Below, piece by piece: positions 24,504 through 32,099 of a stretch of DNA of 64,000 bases. Within the stretch, counting starts at the first letter, position 1. Every line of letters begins with the position of its first letter. The stretch lies in assembly GCF_014643695.1 (NCBI RefSeq), contig NZ_BMJY01000002.1:380550-444549 (forward strand). The letters are read 5' to 3'. The notes under the pieces are model-generated. The model saw only the letters and a program-made list of their open reading frames with translations. It made no database searches and was not told the origin of the DNA. Made by a program: the position numbers and the translations under genes. Source of the DNA: Microbacterium album. Its GTDB lineage: Bacteria; Actinomycetota; Actinomycetes; Actinomycetales; Microbacteriaceae.

Positions 24504-24516
24504 ATGAAAGGCATGT

Positions 24517-25698
24517 ATGAAGCTCTTGCGCTCAGAGCGCTTTCCCGCGATCCTCCTCCTGGTCGCCGCGGCACTCGGCCTGCTCATCGCGAACCTGCCC
24601 TTCGGGCCGGCGGTCGTCGAAGCGAGCCACGCGCATCTGGCGATCCCGGGAACACCGATCGATCTGTCCCTTGCGCACTGGGTGTCCGACGGCCTGCTCG
24701 CGATCTTCTTCTTCGCTGTCGCGGTCGAACTGCAGTACGAGCTGACCAGGGGTCAGCTCAACAGCCCACGCAAGGCCCTGCAGCCCGCGATCGCCGCGGT
24801 CGGCGGCGTGGTCGTGCCGATCGCCGTCTTCCTCGTCATCGCGGGCGGCGACCCCGTCGCGCGGGCCGGCTGGCCCATCCCGACCGCGACCGACATCGCG
24901 TTCGCGCTCGGCGTGCTCGCGGTGTTCGGCAAGGGCCTGCCCTCGCCCGTGCGGATCTTCCTGCTCGCGCTGGCCATCATCGACGACATCGTCGGCATCA
25001 TCTTCATCGCGGTGCTGTTCGCGCAGGACATGAACCTGGGTGAGCTGGCCATCGGAATCGTGCTCGTCGTGGTGTTCGCGGTGCTGAGCCGCCTCGAGAC
25101 GACGAGCCGGGGCACGCGTCTCACGATCCGTACGCTCATGCTCCTGGTCGCGATCGCCGCCTGGGTGTTCGTCCTGCTCTCGGGTGTCCACGCCACGATC
25201 GCCGGCGTGATGCTGGGTCTCGCGATCCGCCAGGGCACGGGTATGCACGTGCGCCACACTCTGGAGCCGTGGATCAACGCCGTGATCCTGCCGATCTTCG
25301 CCTTCGTGGCGGCGCTCGTGGTCATCCCGCGCGTCTCGCCGGAGGCGCTGTCCCCGGCGCTGTGGGCGATCCTCGTCGCGCTGCCCGTCGGAAAGATCCT
25401 CGGCATCGGCCTGTTCGGCTGGATCGGGATGCGGTTCCGGCCGCGCGGAACGGCGCCGGCCGTCGCGATGCCCGACGTCCTCGCGGCGGGCGCGCTGGGA
25501 GGCATCGGCTTCACGGTCTCGCTGCTGCTGGCGAACCTCGCCTACGCCGACACCCCGCTCGTCCGCGACGAGGCGATCCTCGGCGTCCTGGGCGGCTCGG
25601 TGCTCTCGCTCGTCATCGCGGCCGTGCTGGTCTCGTGGCGCGCACGCCACTACCGCCGGCTCGCGGCGTCCTCGTCCTCGGCGACCTCGTCCTCATGA
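24517..25698 (+). CDS. nhaA: Na+/H+ antiporter NhaA
   Basis: The 393-residue membrane protein exports Na+ in exchange for protons. It has about eleven to twelve transmembrane helices, the FFFAVAVELQYEL segment, the paired aspartates in LAIIDDIVGIIFIA that bind Na+/H+ (equivalent to D163/D164 of E. coli), and GGIGFTVSLLLANLA near the end. The ATG at 24517 has AAAGG 7 bases upstream and a strongly structured leader before that. Its stop overlaps the mazG start (ATGA). Confidence 0.95.
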   Translation: MKLLRSERFPAILLLVAAALGLLIANLPFGPAVVEASHAHLAIPGTPIDLSLAHWVSDGLLAIFFFAVAVELQYELTRGQLNSPRKALQPAIAAVGGVVVPIAVFLVIAGGDPVARAGWPIPTATDIAFALGVLAVFGKGLPSPVRIFLLALAIIDDIVGIIFIAVLFAQDMNLGELAIGIVLVVVFAVLSRLETTSRGTRLTIRTLMLLVAIAAWVFVLLSGVHATIAGVMLGLAIRQGTGMHVRHTLEPWINAVILPIFAFVAALVVIPRVSPEALSPALWAILVALPVGKILGIGLFGWIGMRFRPRGTAPAVAMPDVLAAGALGGIGFTVSLLLANLAYADTPLVRDEAILGVLGGSVLSLVIAAVLVSWRARHYRRLAASSSSATSSS

Positions 25699-26402
25699 CC
25701 GGCGGCGCGGTCGGGAGCGGTGCGGATGGCGCCGCTCCCGACGCGCTGCGCCGGGCCGTGGACACCATGCGGGCCGTGCGCGACCGCTGCGTGTGGTCGC
25801 AGCAGATCGATCACCGCGCACTCGTGCCGTACCTCATCGAGGAGAGCCACGAGCTCGTCGACGCCGTCGAGTCGGCGGACCCCGTCGCGATCCGCGAGGA
25901 GCTCGGGGACCTGCTCTGGCAGGTGCTGTTCCACGCCGAGATCGCGTCGCGCGCCGTCTCCGACGGGACGTCTGCGGCCGCGTTCGACATCGACGACGTC
26001 GCGGAGACGCTCGTGGAGAAGATGGTGCGCCGGCATCCTCACGTCTTCGCGGGTGAGACGGCGCAGACGCCCGAGCGCGTGCTCGAGCTGTGGAACGCCG
26101 CCAAGGCGGCCGAGAAGACGCAGCGCAGCAGCGTGCTCGACGGGGTCGCGCGCTCGATGCCGTCCCTCGCGCTCGCCCAGAAGCTGATCGGCAAGGCCGC
26201 GCACGTCGGCGTGGGTGACGAGCTCGCGGTCGCGGTGCACGACGCCGCGGAGGTCGGAGCCGCACCCGAGTCCGAGGAGGAGCTCGGCGATCTCCTCCTG
26301 ACGCTCGTCGCCACCGCCCGCGCGAACGGCTGGGACGCCGAGCGCGCCCTCCGCGAGCGCCTGCGCACCCTCGAGATCGACATCCGCGCCGCGGAGGCCT
26401 GA
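25695..26402 (+). CDS. mazG: MazG nucleoside triphosphate pyrophosphohydrolase
   Basis: The 235-residue enzyme hydrolyses NTPs/dNTPs to monophosphates, cleansing the nucleotide pool. The all-alpha NTP-PPase metal site is visible as LIEESHELVDAVE and REELGDLLWQVLFHAEIA, followed by a second, weaker MazG-like repeat (EEELGDLLLTLVATAR). The ATG at 25695 overlaps the nhaA TGA, so translation is coupled. An Ala/Gly-rich N-terminal stretch precedes the domain. Confidence 0.93.
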   Translation: MTGGAVGSGADGAAPDALRRAVDTMRAVRDRCVWSQQIDHRALVPYLIEESHELVDAVESADPVAIREELGDLLWQVLFHAEIASRAVSDGTSAAAFDIDDVAETLVEKMVRRHPHVFAGETAQTPERVLELWNAAKAAEKTQRSSVLDGVARSMPSLALAQKLIGKAAHVGVGDELAVAVHDAAEVGAAPESEEELGDLLLTLVATARANGWDAERALRERLRTLEIDIRAAEA

Positions 26403-26404
26403 CC

Positions 26405-26473
26405 CCGAGCATCCCTCCCCGCGCCGACAATCCGTCCCCGCGCCGACAATGCGTGTGGGGTACGGATGCTCGG
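26405..26473. repeat. Intergenic repeat cluster before hisS
   Basis: CCGAGCATCC (26405-26414) is the inverse of GGATGCTCGG (26464-26473). Between them TCCCCGCGCCGACAAT occurs twice as a direct repeat (26416-26431 and 26435-26450). A further pair, AATGCGT and ACGCATT, straddles the right arm. The region separates mazG from hisS and could form a long composite stem. Confidence 0.6.
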
Positions 26474-26524
26474 CGCAGGGACGCATTCTCGTGGCGGGGA
26501 TGCGCGGGGGATAATGGACGGGCT

Positions 26525-27808
26525 ATGGCTTCCGTGAATGCGCCGCGCGGCATGCGCGACTTCCTGCCCGCCGACAAGGCTCGTCGCGAGCGCGTGCTCG
26601 CCGTCATCCGGGAGCGCTATCGCGCGCACGGCTTCGATGAGATCGAGACGCCCGTGGTCGAGGAGTACGCGCGCCTGCACGCGGGTATCGGCGGCGATAA
26701 CGAGAAGCTCGCGTTCAACATCCTGCGCCGCGGGCTCGACGCCGACGCCATCCGGGCGGCCGCGGAGGACCCCGCCGCGCTGACCGACCTGGGGTTGCGC
26801 TACGACCTGACGGTGCCGCTCGCCCGCTTCTACGCGACGAACCGGGCCGAGCTTCCCGCCGTCTTCCGGTCGATCCAGATCGCGCCGGTGTGGCGCGCGG
26901 AGCGCCCCCAGAAGGGCCGCTACCGCCAGTTCCTGCAGTGCGACATCGACATCATCGGCGACGCCTCCGCGCGCGCCGAGGCGGAGCTGATCGTGGCGTC
27001 GCTCGATGCGGTCGCAGCGCTGTCGCTCGCGGACGCGAGCGTGCGCATCAACGACCGGCGCGCGCTCGACGCGATGCTCGACGTGTTCGGCTTCCCCGCG
27101 GACGAGCGCCCCGGCGTGCTCATCACGATCGACAAGCTCGACAAGATCGGCGCGTCCGGCGTGGCGGCCGAGCTGCGCGAGCGCGGGGCGAGCGCGGCGG
27201 CCGTCGACGCGTTCGAGGCGTTCGTGCTGCGCACACAGACGAGCCAGGCCCAGCCCTACGGCGAGGCGCAGATCCGCGCGGCGCTGCCCGAGGGCGTGCC
27301 GGACGATGTCGTGGCGCACCTCGTCGGCGTGGGGGAGTCGGTCGCGGCCGCCCGCGGCGGAGAGGACGCCCCTCTCGTGTTCGACCCGTTCCTCGTGCGC
27401 GGGATGGGGTACTACACGGGCACGATCTTCGAGCTCGCCCACCCGTCGGTGCCGTACTCACTGGGGGGCGGCGGCCGGTACGACGGGATGATCGGGCGCT
27501 TCCTGGGTCAGGACGTGCCGGCGGTGGGCTTCTCGATCGGTTTCGAGCGCATCGTGGACCTCGTGGAGGCGGGCGCCGGCGAGGACGAGCGCTCGGTCGT
27601 GCTCGTGCACGACCGGGACGTGCCGGTCGCCCGGCTGCTGGCGCTCAAGAGCGGGCTCGTCGCCGAGGGGGCGCGCGTGCGGCTCGAGCAGCGCACCAAG
27701 AACGTCAAGGGTCTGCTCGCTCGCGCGGCCGCCGACGGGTACCGCACCTTCGCCACCGTCTCGGCGACGACGACGCGCGACGACCTCGACCTCAAGCCGC
27801 TGGGCTGA
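26525..27808 (+). CDS. hisS: Histidyl-tRNA synthetase
   Basis: The 427-residue class II synthetase charges tRNA-His. Motif 1 region APRGMRDFLP, motif 2 PVWRAERPQKGRYRQFLQCDIDIIG, the histidine-A signature LVRGMGYYTG and motif 3 GGGRYDGMIG with GFSIGFERI are present, followed by the anticodon-binding domain. It lacks a ribosome site: GATAAT lies 9 bases before the ATG, giving a leader of only a couple of bases. Confidence 0.95.
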   Translation: MASVNAPRGMRDFLPADKARRERVLAVIRERYRAHGFDEIETPVVEEYARLHAGIGGDNEKLAFNILRRGLDADAIRAAAEDPAALTDLGLRYDLTVPLARFYATNRAELPAVFRSIQIAPVWRAERPQKGRYRQFLQCDIDIIGDASARAEAELIVASLDAVAALSLADASVRINDRRALDAMLDVFGFPADERPGVLITIDKLDKIGASGVAAELRERGASAAAVDAFEAFVLRTQTSQAQPYGEAQIRAALPEGVPDDVVAHLVGVGESVAAARGGEDAPLVFDPFLVRGMGYYTGTIFELAHPSVPYSLGGGGRYDGMIGRFLGQDVPAVGFSIGFERIVDLVEAGAGEDERSVVLVHDRDVPVARLLALKSGLVAEGARVRLEQRTKNVKGLLARAAADGYRTFATVSATTTRDDLDLKPLG

Positions 27809-27842
27809 GCCCGACCGGCCACGTGCCCGGCTCGCTGCGGAG

Positions 27843-28236
27843 TCAGGCCTCGTCGAGGCGTCGCACGAGGGGAGCCGGAGCCGTCGCCGCGTACGAGTCG
27901 ACGACCAGCTCCCGGATCCACGCCCAGTCGGTGCCGGGGCCGAGGTCGATCCCGGTCCAGCCGGCGGCGCCGAGGTACGCGGGGGACGAAGGCGCCGGGG
28001 CTCGCGCGCAGGCCGACGCGCTCCTCCGGCGCCGACTGCACGACCAGGGCGTGCGCGTGCTCGATCCACTCGCCGTCGCGCTTGACGCTCGCCCCGTAGT
28101 AGGCGAAGACCTTGCGCGTGTAGAACGCGGGACGGCCGTGAGACACCTTCTCGGCCGACTCCGGCAGGGCGAGGCAGACGTCCCGGATGCGCCGCAGCAG
28201 CGGATCCGCGTCGTCGAACATCACCGGATGCGTCAT
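27843..28236 (-). pseudogene. YjbR/MmcQ-family DNA-binding-like protein, single-base frameshift
   Basis: From the ATG at 28236 the frame reads a normal YjbR start (ADPLLRRIRDVCLALPES, GRPAFYTRKVFAYYG, LVVQSAPEERVGLRASPG) through GAFVP, then turns into an Arg-rich stretch. After the five-G run at 27981-27985 the expected continuation, AYLGAAGWTGIDLGP then ELVVDSYAATAP and a stop at 27843, is found one frame away. One extra base in the run explains it. Either the gene is broken, or it is a sequencing error, or (less likely) slippage is used. The ATG overlaps the stop of the APC permease gene (ATGA). Confidence 0.8.
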
Positions 28237-29510
28237 GGCGCGTCGCGGTCCTCCGCCTCCGCCCGGCGTCGTTCGCGCGCGAGCCGGATCGCCCGCCCCG
28301 CGATCCCGACAGCGACGACGGCGATGCCGGTCAGCACGCTCTGCCACGGCAGGGTGAACGCCAGCAGGACGCAGCCGAGGGCGCCGGCGACCTGCAACCA
28401 GCGCGGGTAGCGGCGCACAGCCTCGCCCTGGCGCAGCGCGGCGAGGTTCGCGATCAGGTAGTACAGCAGCACGCCGAAGGACGAGAAGCCGATCGCTCCG
28501 CGCAGGTCCGCGAAGGCCACGACCGTGACCACGATGACGCCGACCGCGACTTCCATGCGGTGCGGCACGCGGAAGCGCGGATGGATGGCGGACAGCTGCG
28601 TCGGCAGGTCGTGCTCGCGCGCCATCGCCAGTCCGGTTCGGCCGATGCCCGCGATGAGCGCGAGCAGCGCGCCGAGCGAAGCTGCCGCGGCTCCGACGCG
28701 CACGACCGGCTCGGCCCACGTCCAGCCCGAGGCGACGACCGCGTCCGCGACGGGTGCGGTGGAGGCGGCCGTCCCGTCGGCTCCCAGGGCGGACAGGACC
28801 GCGGCGCCCACCAGGGCGTACACCACGAGCGCGGCGAGGAACGCGATCGAGATCGCGCGCGGGATCGTGCGCGCGGGATCGCGCACCTCCTCGCCCATGG
28901 TCGCGATGCGGGCGTACCCCGCGAACGCGAAGAACAGCAGCCCGGCGGACTGCAGCAGGCCCCACACGCCGGCGGGGAGCTCACCGGCGAAGGACGCGCT
29001 GTCGGCCGCCGCGGGAGCGCCCAGTCCCGCCGCGACGGCGATCGCGAGCGCGACCAGTGCGATCGTCACGATGATCTTGGCCGCCAGCGCCGTGCGCGTG
29101 ACCCCCAGCAGGTTGACGCCGGTGAGCGCGACGACGGCGAGGATCGCGACGGGCCGTTCCCATCCGGCCGGCGCGGCATACGCGGCGAAGGTCATCGCCA
29201 TGGCCGCGCAGCTGGCGAGCTTGCCGATCATGAAGCACCAGCCGGCGGTGTATCCCCACCACGCGCCGAGCTCGGCGCGGCCGTAGGCGTAGGTGCCGCC
29301 GGCGATCGTGTGGACGGCCGCGAGCTGCGCGGACGAGGTCGCGTTGCAGTACGCGACGAACGCGGCGATCGCGAGCCCGGCCAGCAGCCACGTGCCGGCG
29401 GCCTGTGCGGCGGGGCCGAAGGCCGAGAAGACCCCCGCCCCGATCATCGCGCCGAGGCCGATGGCGATCGCGTCGCCCAGTCCAAGCCGGCGGGCGAGGG
29501 TCGTCGTCAT
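28233..29510 (-). CDS. APC-superfamily amino acid permease
   Basis: The 425-residue protein has about twelve transmembrane helices and the typical start LGDAIAIGLGAMIGAGVFSAFGP (helix 1 with the unwound substrate site) and the FFAFAGYARIATMGEEVRDPARTIPRAI motif of the family. It should import or exchange an amino acid or similar amine; the substrate cannot be told. TATACT lies 7 bases before its ATG, a good leaderless promoter. It is divergent from the YtrA-type regulator and coupled to the YjbR-like frame behind it. Confidence 0.88.
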   Translation of the reverse strand: MTTTLARRLGLGDAIAIGLGAMIGAGVFSAFGPAAQAAGTWLLAGLAIAAFVAYCNATSSAQLAAVHTIAGGTYAYGRAELGAWWGYTAGWCFMIGKLASCAAMAMTFAAYAAPAGWERPVAILAVVALTGVNLLGVTRTALAAKIIVTIALVALAIAVAAGLGAPAAADSASFAGELPAGVWGLLQSAGLLFFAFAGYARIATMGEEVRDPARTIPRAISIAFLAALVVYALVGAAVLSALGADGTAASTAPVADAVVASGWTWAEPVVRVGAAAASLGALLALIAGIGRTGLAMAREHDLPTQLSAIHPRFRVPHRMEVAVGVIVVTVVAFADLRGAIGFSSFGVLLYYLIANLAALRQGEAVRRYPRWLQVAGALGCVLLAFTLPWQSVLTGIAVVAVGIAGRAIRLARERRRAEAEDRDAP

Positions 29511-29600
29511 GCCGCGGAGTATAGGTGAGCAGCATTGCCGGGAGATGGCGAGATGACGAACATCCGTCCGCTAATGTTCTAGTTGCGCTACAATAACCGC
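29511..29600. promoter_or_regulatory. Divergent promoter region of APC permease and GntR operon
   Basis: Minus strand: TATACT (29523-29518), 7 bases before the permease ATG. Plus strand: TACAAT (29589-29594), exactly 6 bases before the regulator ATG. A weak dyad TCTAG-N4-CGCTACA overlaps the right promoter and may be the YtrA-type operator. Confidence 0.55.
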
Positions 29601-29972
29601 ATGCTGATCCGGATCGACCCGACGCGCGACGAGCCTGTCTTCGCTCAGCTCGCCGACTCGATCCGTGCCGACGCGGCCGCCGGGCGCATCTCCCCGGGCG
29701 ACCGCCTTCCCTCCGCGCGGGAGGTGGCGGCCTCGGTCGGCGTCAACCTGCACACGGTGCTGCACGCCTACCAGGAGCTGCGCGACGAGGGCCTCCTGGA
29801 CATCCGCCGCGGGCGCGGCGCCGTCGTGACGGATGCCGCGGCGCCGCTGGCCGAGCTGCGCGGCGACGTGGAGGCGCTGCTGCGACGGGCGCGGGAGCTG
29901 GGCGTGCCCCGCGAGGCGCTCGTGTCGCTGATGAGGGATGTCCGGGAGCCGGACGCGGAACCGAGCGGGTGA
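29601..29972 (+). CDS. GntR-family regulator, YtrA subfamily
   Basis: The 123-residue protein has only the GntR winged helix (DEPVFAQLADSIRADAAAGRI, then GDRLPSAREVAASVGVNLHTVLHAYQEL) plus a short helical tail, the YtrA-type build. Members usually repress their own operon, which often encodes membrane proteins of the cell-envelope stress response. The ATG at 29601 is exactly 6 bases after TACAAT. The next gene starts 10 bp after its stop with a strong ribosome site, so it is the first gene of a three-gene operon. Confidence 0.9.
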   Translation: MLIRIDPTRDEPVFAQLADSIRADAAAGRISPGDRLPSAREVAASVGVNLHTVLHAYQELRDEGLLDIRRGRGAVVTDAAAPLAELRGDVEALLRRARELGVPREALVSLMRDVREPDAEPSG

Positions 29973-29982
29973 AAGGAAGAGG

Positions 29983-31023
29983 ATGACGCACTCCAACGAG
30001 GTCCTGCGGCGCCGGGCCGTCGCCCGATTCCGGGCCGTCGGGCTCGTCGCGCCCGTGGTCGTCGCCGTGCTGCTCGCGCTGGCGCAGTTCGCCATGCTGC
30101 CGCTCGTACCGGGGACCGTCGCCGTCCACTGGGACCTGAGCGGAACCCCCGACGGCTTCGGCCCCGCCTGGACGTTCCCGCTCCTCACGCTGCTCGTCGT
30201 CGGAGCCCTGTCCGCCTTCATCGCCGCGATGGCGCTCGCGGGCGCCGGGAGGGCGACCGGACGGCAGCAGTTCCGCATCCTCGCCGCCATCGTCTGGTGG
30301 GAGATCGGGCTCATCGGAACGCTCGCGACGGGGTCCCTGGTCCTCCAGGTCGGCGTCGCCGGCCCGGAGGAGGCTCCCGGCATCGCGCCGCTGCTGGCGG
30401 GAGGCTTCGTCCTCGGCGTCGCGCTCGGCGCGCTCGCCTGGCGCATCACGATGGATCCCCCGGCGCGCGACGGCGACGGCGCCACCCCCGCCCCGCTGGA
30501 CCTCGCCCCGGATGAGCGCGCCGTCTGGCTCCGCACCGTCGCCCTCTCCCGGGTGGGCCAGCTCGCTCTCTGGGGCCTCATCGTCGCGGTCGCGGCGATC
30601 GTCGCGGTGACCGCCGCCGCGGAGCTGTCGCGGTCCGGGGTGCTGGGCGCGGGCGCCTGGATCGGGATCGGGTCGCTCGCCCTCGTCGTGGCAGGCGTGG
30701 TCACGATGACCGTGTTCCACGTGCGCGTGGACGATGCCGGCCTGACGGTGCGCTCGGCCGTCGGCTGGCCGCGCGTCGCCGTCCCGCGCGAGCAGATCGA
30801 GCGCGTGGAGGTCGTGCAGGTGGACCCGATGGGGGAGTATGGCGGCTGGGGCTGGCGGTTCGGCGGCAACGGGATCGGCATCGTCGTGCGCCGCGGTGAG
30901 GGCCTGCGCGTCCACCGGCGAGGGCGGTCGGCGGTCACCGTGACGGTCGACGACGCCGACACCGCAGCGAGCCTGCTGCGCGGGATCACGGAGCGCGGGA
31001 CGACGGAGAGGAGCGCGGGATGA
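29983..31023 (+). CDS. DUF1648-domain membrane protein
   Basis: The 346-residue protein has an N-terminal DUF1648 motif (LVPGTVAVHWDLSGTPDGFGP between helices 1 and 2), five to six transmembrane helices and a C-terminal region of about 100 residues resembling a PH-like fold. DUF1648 proteins commonly accompany YtrA or SdpR-type regulators and are linked to antimicrobial-peptide immunity in SdpI; that role here is inference. The ATG is preceded by AAAGGAAGAGG. Its stop overlaps the next start (ATGA). Confidence 0.85.
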   Translation: MTHSNEVLRRRAVARFRAVGLVAPVVVAVLLALAQFAMLPLVPGTVAVHWDLSGTPDGFGPAWTFPLLTLLVVGALSAFIAAMALAGAGRATGRQQFRILAAIVWWEIGLIGTLATGSLVLQVGVAGPEEAPGIAPLLAGGFVLGVALGALAWRITMDPPARDGDGATPAPLDLAPDERAVWLRTVALSRVGQLALWGLIVAVAAIVAVTAAAELSRSGVLGAGAWIGIGSLALVVAGVVTMTVFHVRVDDAGLTVRSAVGWPRVAVPREQIERVEVVQVDPMGEYGGWGWRFGGNGIGIVVRRGEGLRVHRRGRSAVTVTVDDADTAASLLRGITERGTTERSAG

Positions 31024-32045
31024 TCGGGGACACCGACGACACCGGAGTGCGCGCGGCGAGCGGCGGGCACGGGGTCGCGGGTGCGCGATCCGAAGCGACC
31101 CCGGGCGCAACCGAACGCGCGACCGTGCCGTGGGCGGCAGTCGCCGTGTTCCTCGTCGTGGCGTTCGCGCTGGCCTGGGCGCTCGCGCTCCCGCTGTGGC
31201 TCGGGGGCGGGCTGGCGTCCCCCTGGGTGACTCTCGTGGCGTCCGCGATGATGTTCACGCCCGCGGTCGCGACGCTCGTTGTCTGTCTCGTGCTGCGGAC
31301 CCCCGAGCGCGGCCGCCGCCTGCGCTCGCTCGGGATCTGGCCCCTGCGCCCCGCCGGTCGCACGATCCGGTTCGCGGTCGCGGCGATCCTCGCGCCGCCC
31401 CTCATCGTGGCCGCCGCCGTGTTCGCCTCCGCCGCGCTCGGGATCATCCGGCTCGACCTGGTGGGGCTGTCCGGCTTCGCCCAGGTGATCGGGCCGTCGC
31501 TCGCCGCATCCGGCGTCGACCCCGCGTCCGTGCCGCTGTGGCCGATCGTCGTGGGCCAGCTGATCGCCATGCCGCTCGCGGCGGTGATCCCCAACGGCAT
31601 CCTGGCGTTCGGCGAGGAGGTCGGCTGGCGCGGATGGCTGCTGCCCGCGCTGCGCCCCCTCGGCGCGTGGCCCGCCCTGCTGCTGTCCGGCGCGATCTGG
31701 GGGCTGTGGCACGCGCCGCTCGTCCTGCTCGGCTACAACTTCGGGCGTCCGGATGTGCTCGGCGTGCTGCTGATGGTGGGCGCGTGCACCGCGTGGGGCG
31801 TGCTGTTCGGCTGGACGCGCCTGCGTACGGGGTCCGTCTGGCCCGCCGTGTTCGGCCACGGCGCGCTCAACGCGTCGGCCGCCCTGGTCGCGGTGTTCGT
31901 GGCGGCGGGCGAGCGCATCGACATGGCCGTGGTCGGCGGCCTCGGCCTGGTCGCGTGGGCGGTCATCGCTGTCGTCATCGCGGTCCTCGCGGCGACCGGC
32001 CAGTTCCGGCGCACGGCCCTCGACGCCGCCCTCGGACACCGCTGA
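31020..32045 (+). CDS. CPBP-family intramembrane metalloprotease
   Basis: The 341-residue membrane protein has about eight helices and the CPBP (CAAX protease and bacteriocin-processing) motifs: EEVGWRGWLLPAL (the paired glutamates and Arg), WGLWHAPLVLLG, and a later FGHGALNAS with His and Asn. The family cleaves prenylated or peptide substrates or confers bacteriocin immunity. It is the last gene of the YtrA-type operon, translationally coupled to the DUF1648 gene; together they suggest an envelope or peptide-defence module. Confidence 0.88.
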   Translation: MIGDTDDTGVRAASGGHGVAGARSEATPGATERATVPWAAVAVFLVVAFALAWALALPLWLGGGLASPWVTLVASAMMFTPAVATLVVCLVLRTPERGRRLRSLGIWPLRPAGRTIRFAVAAILAPPLIVAAAVFASAALGIIRLDLVGLSGFAQVIGPSLAASGVDPASVPLWPIVVGQLIAMPLAAVIPNGILAFGEEVGWRGWLLPALRPLGAWPALLLSGAIWGLWHAPLVLLGYNFGRPDVLGVLLMVGACTAWGVLFGWTRLRTGSVWPAVFGHGALNASAALVAVFVAAGERIDMAVVGGLGLVAWAVIAVVIAVLAATGQFRRTALDAALGHR

Positions 32046-32099
32046 TCTCCGCCGCGGGAGGGAGGCCCGGCGGGGATCCCCCGCGGGAGGATGGACGGC

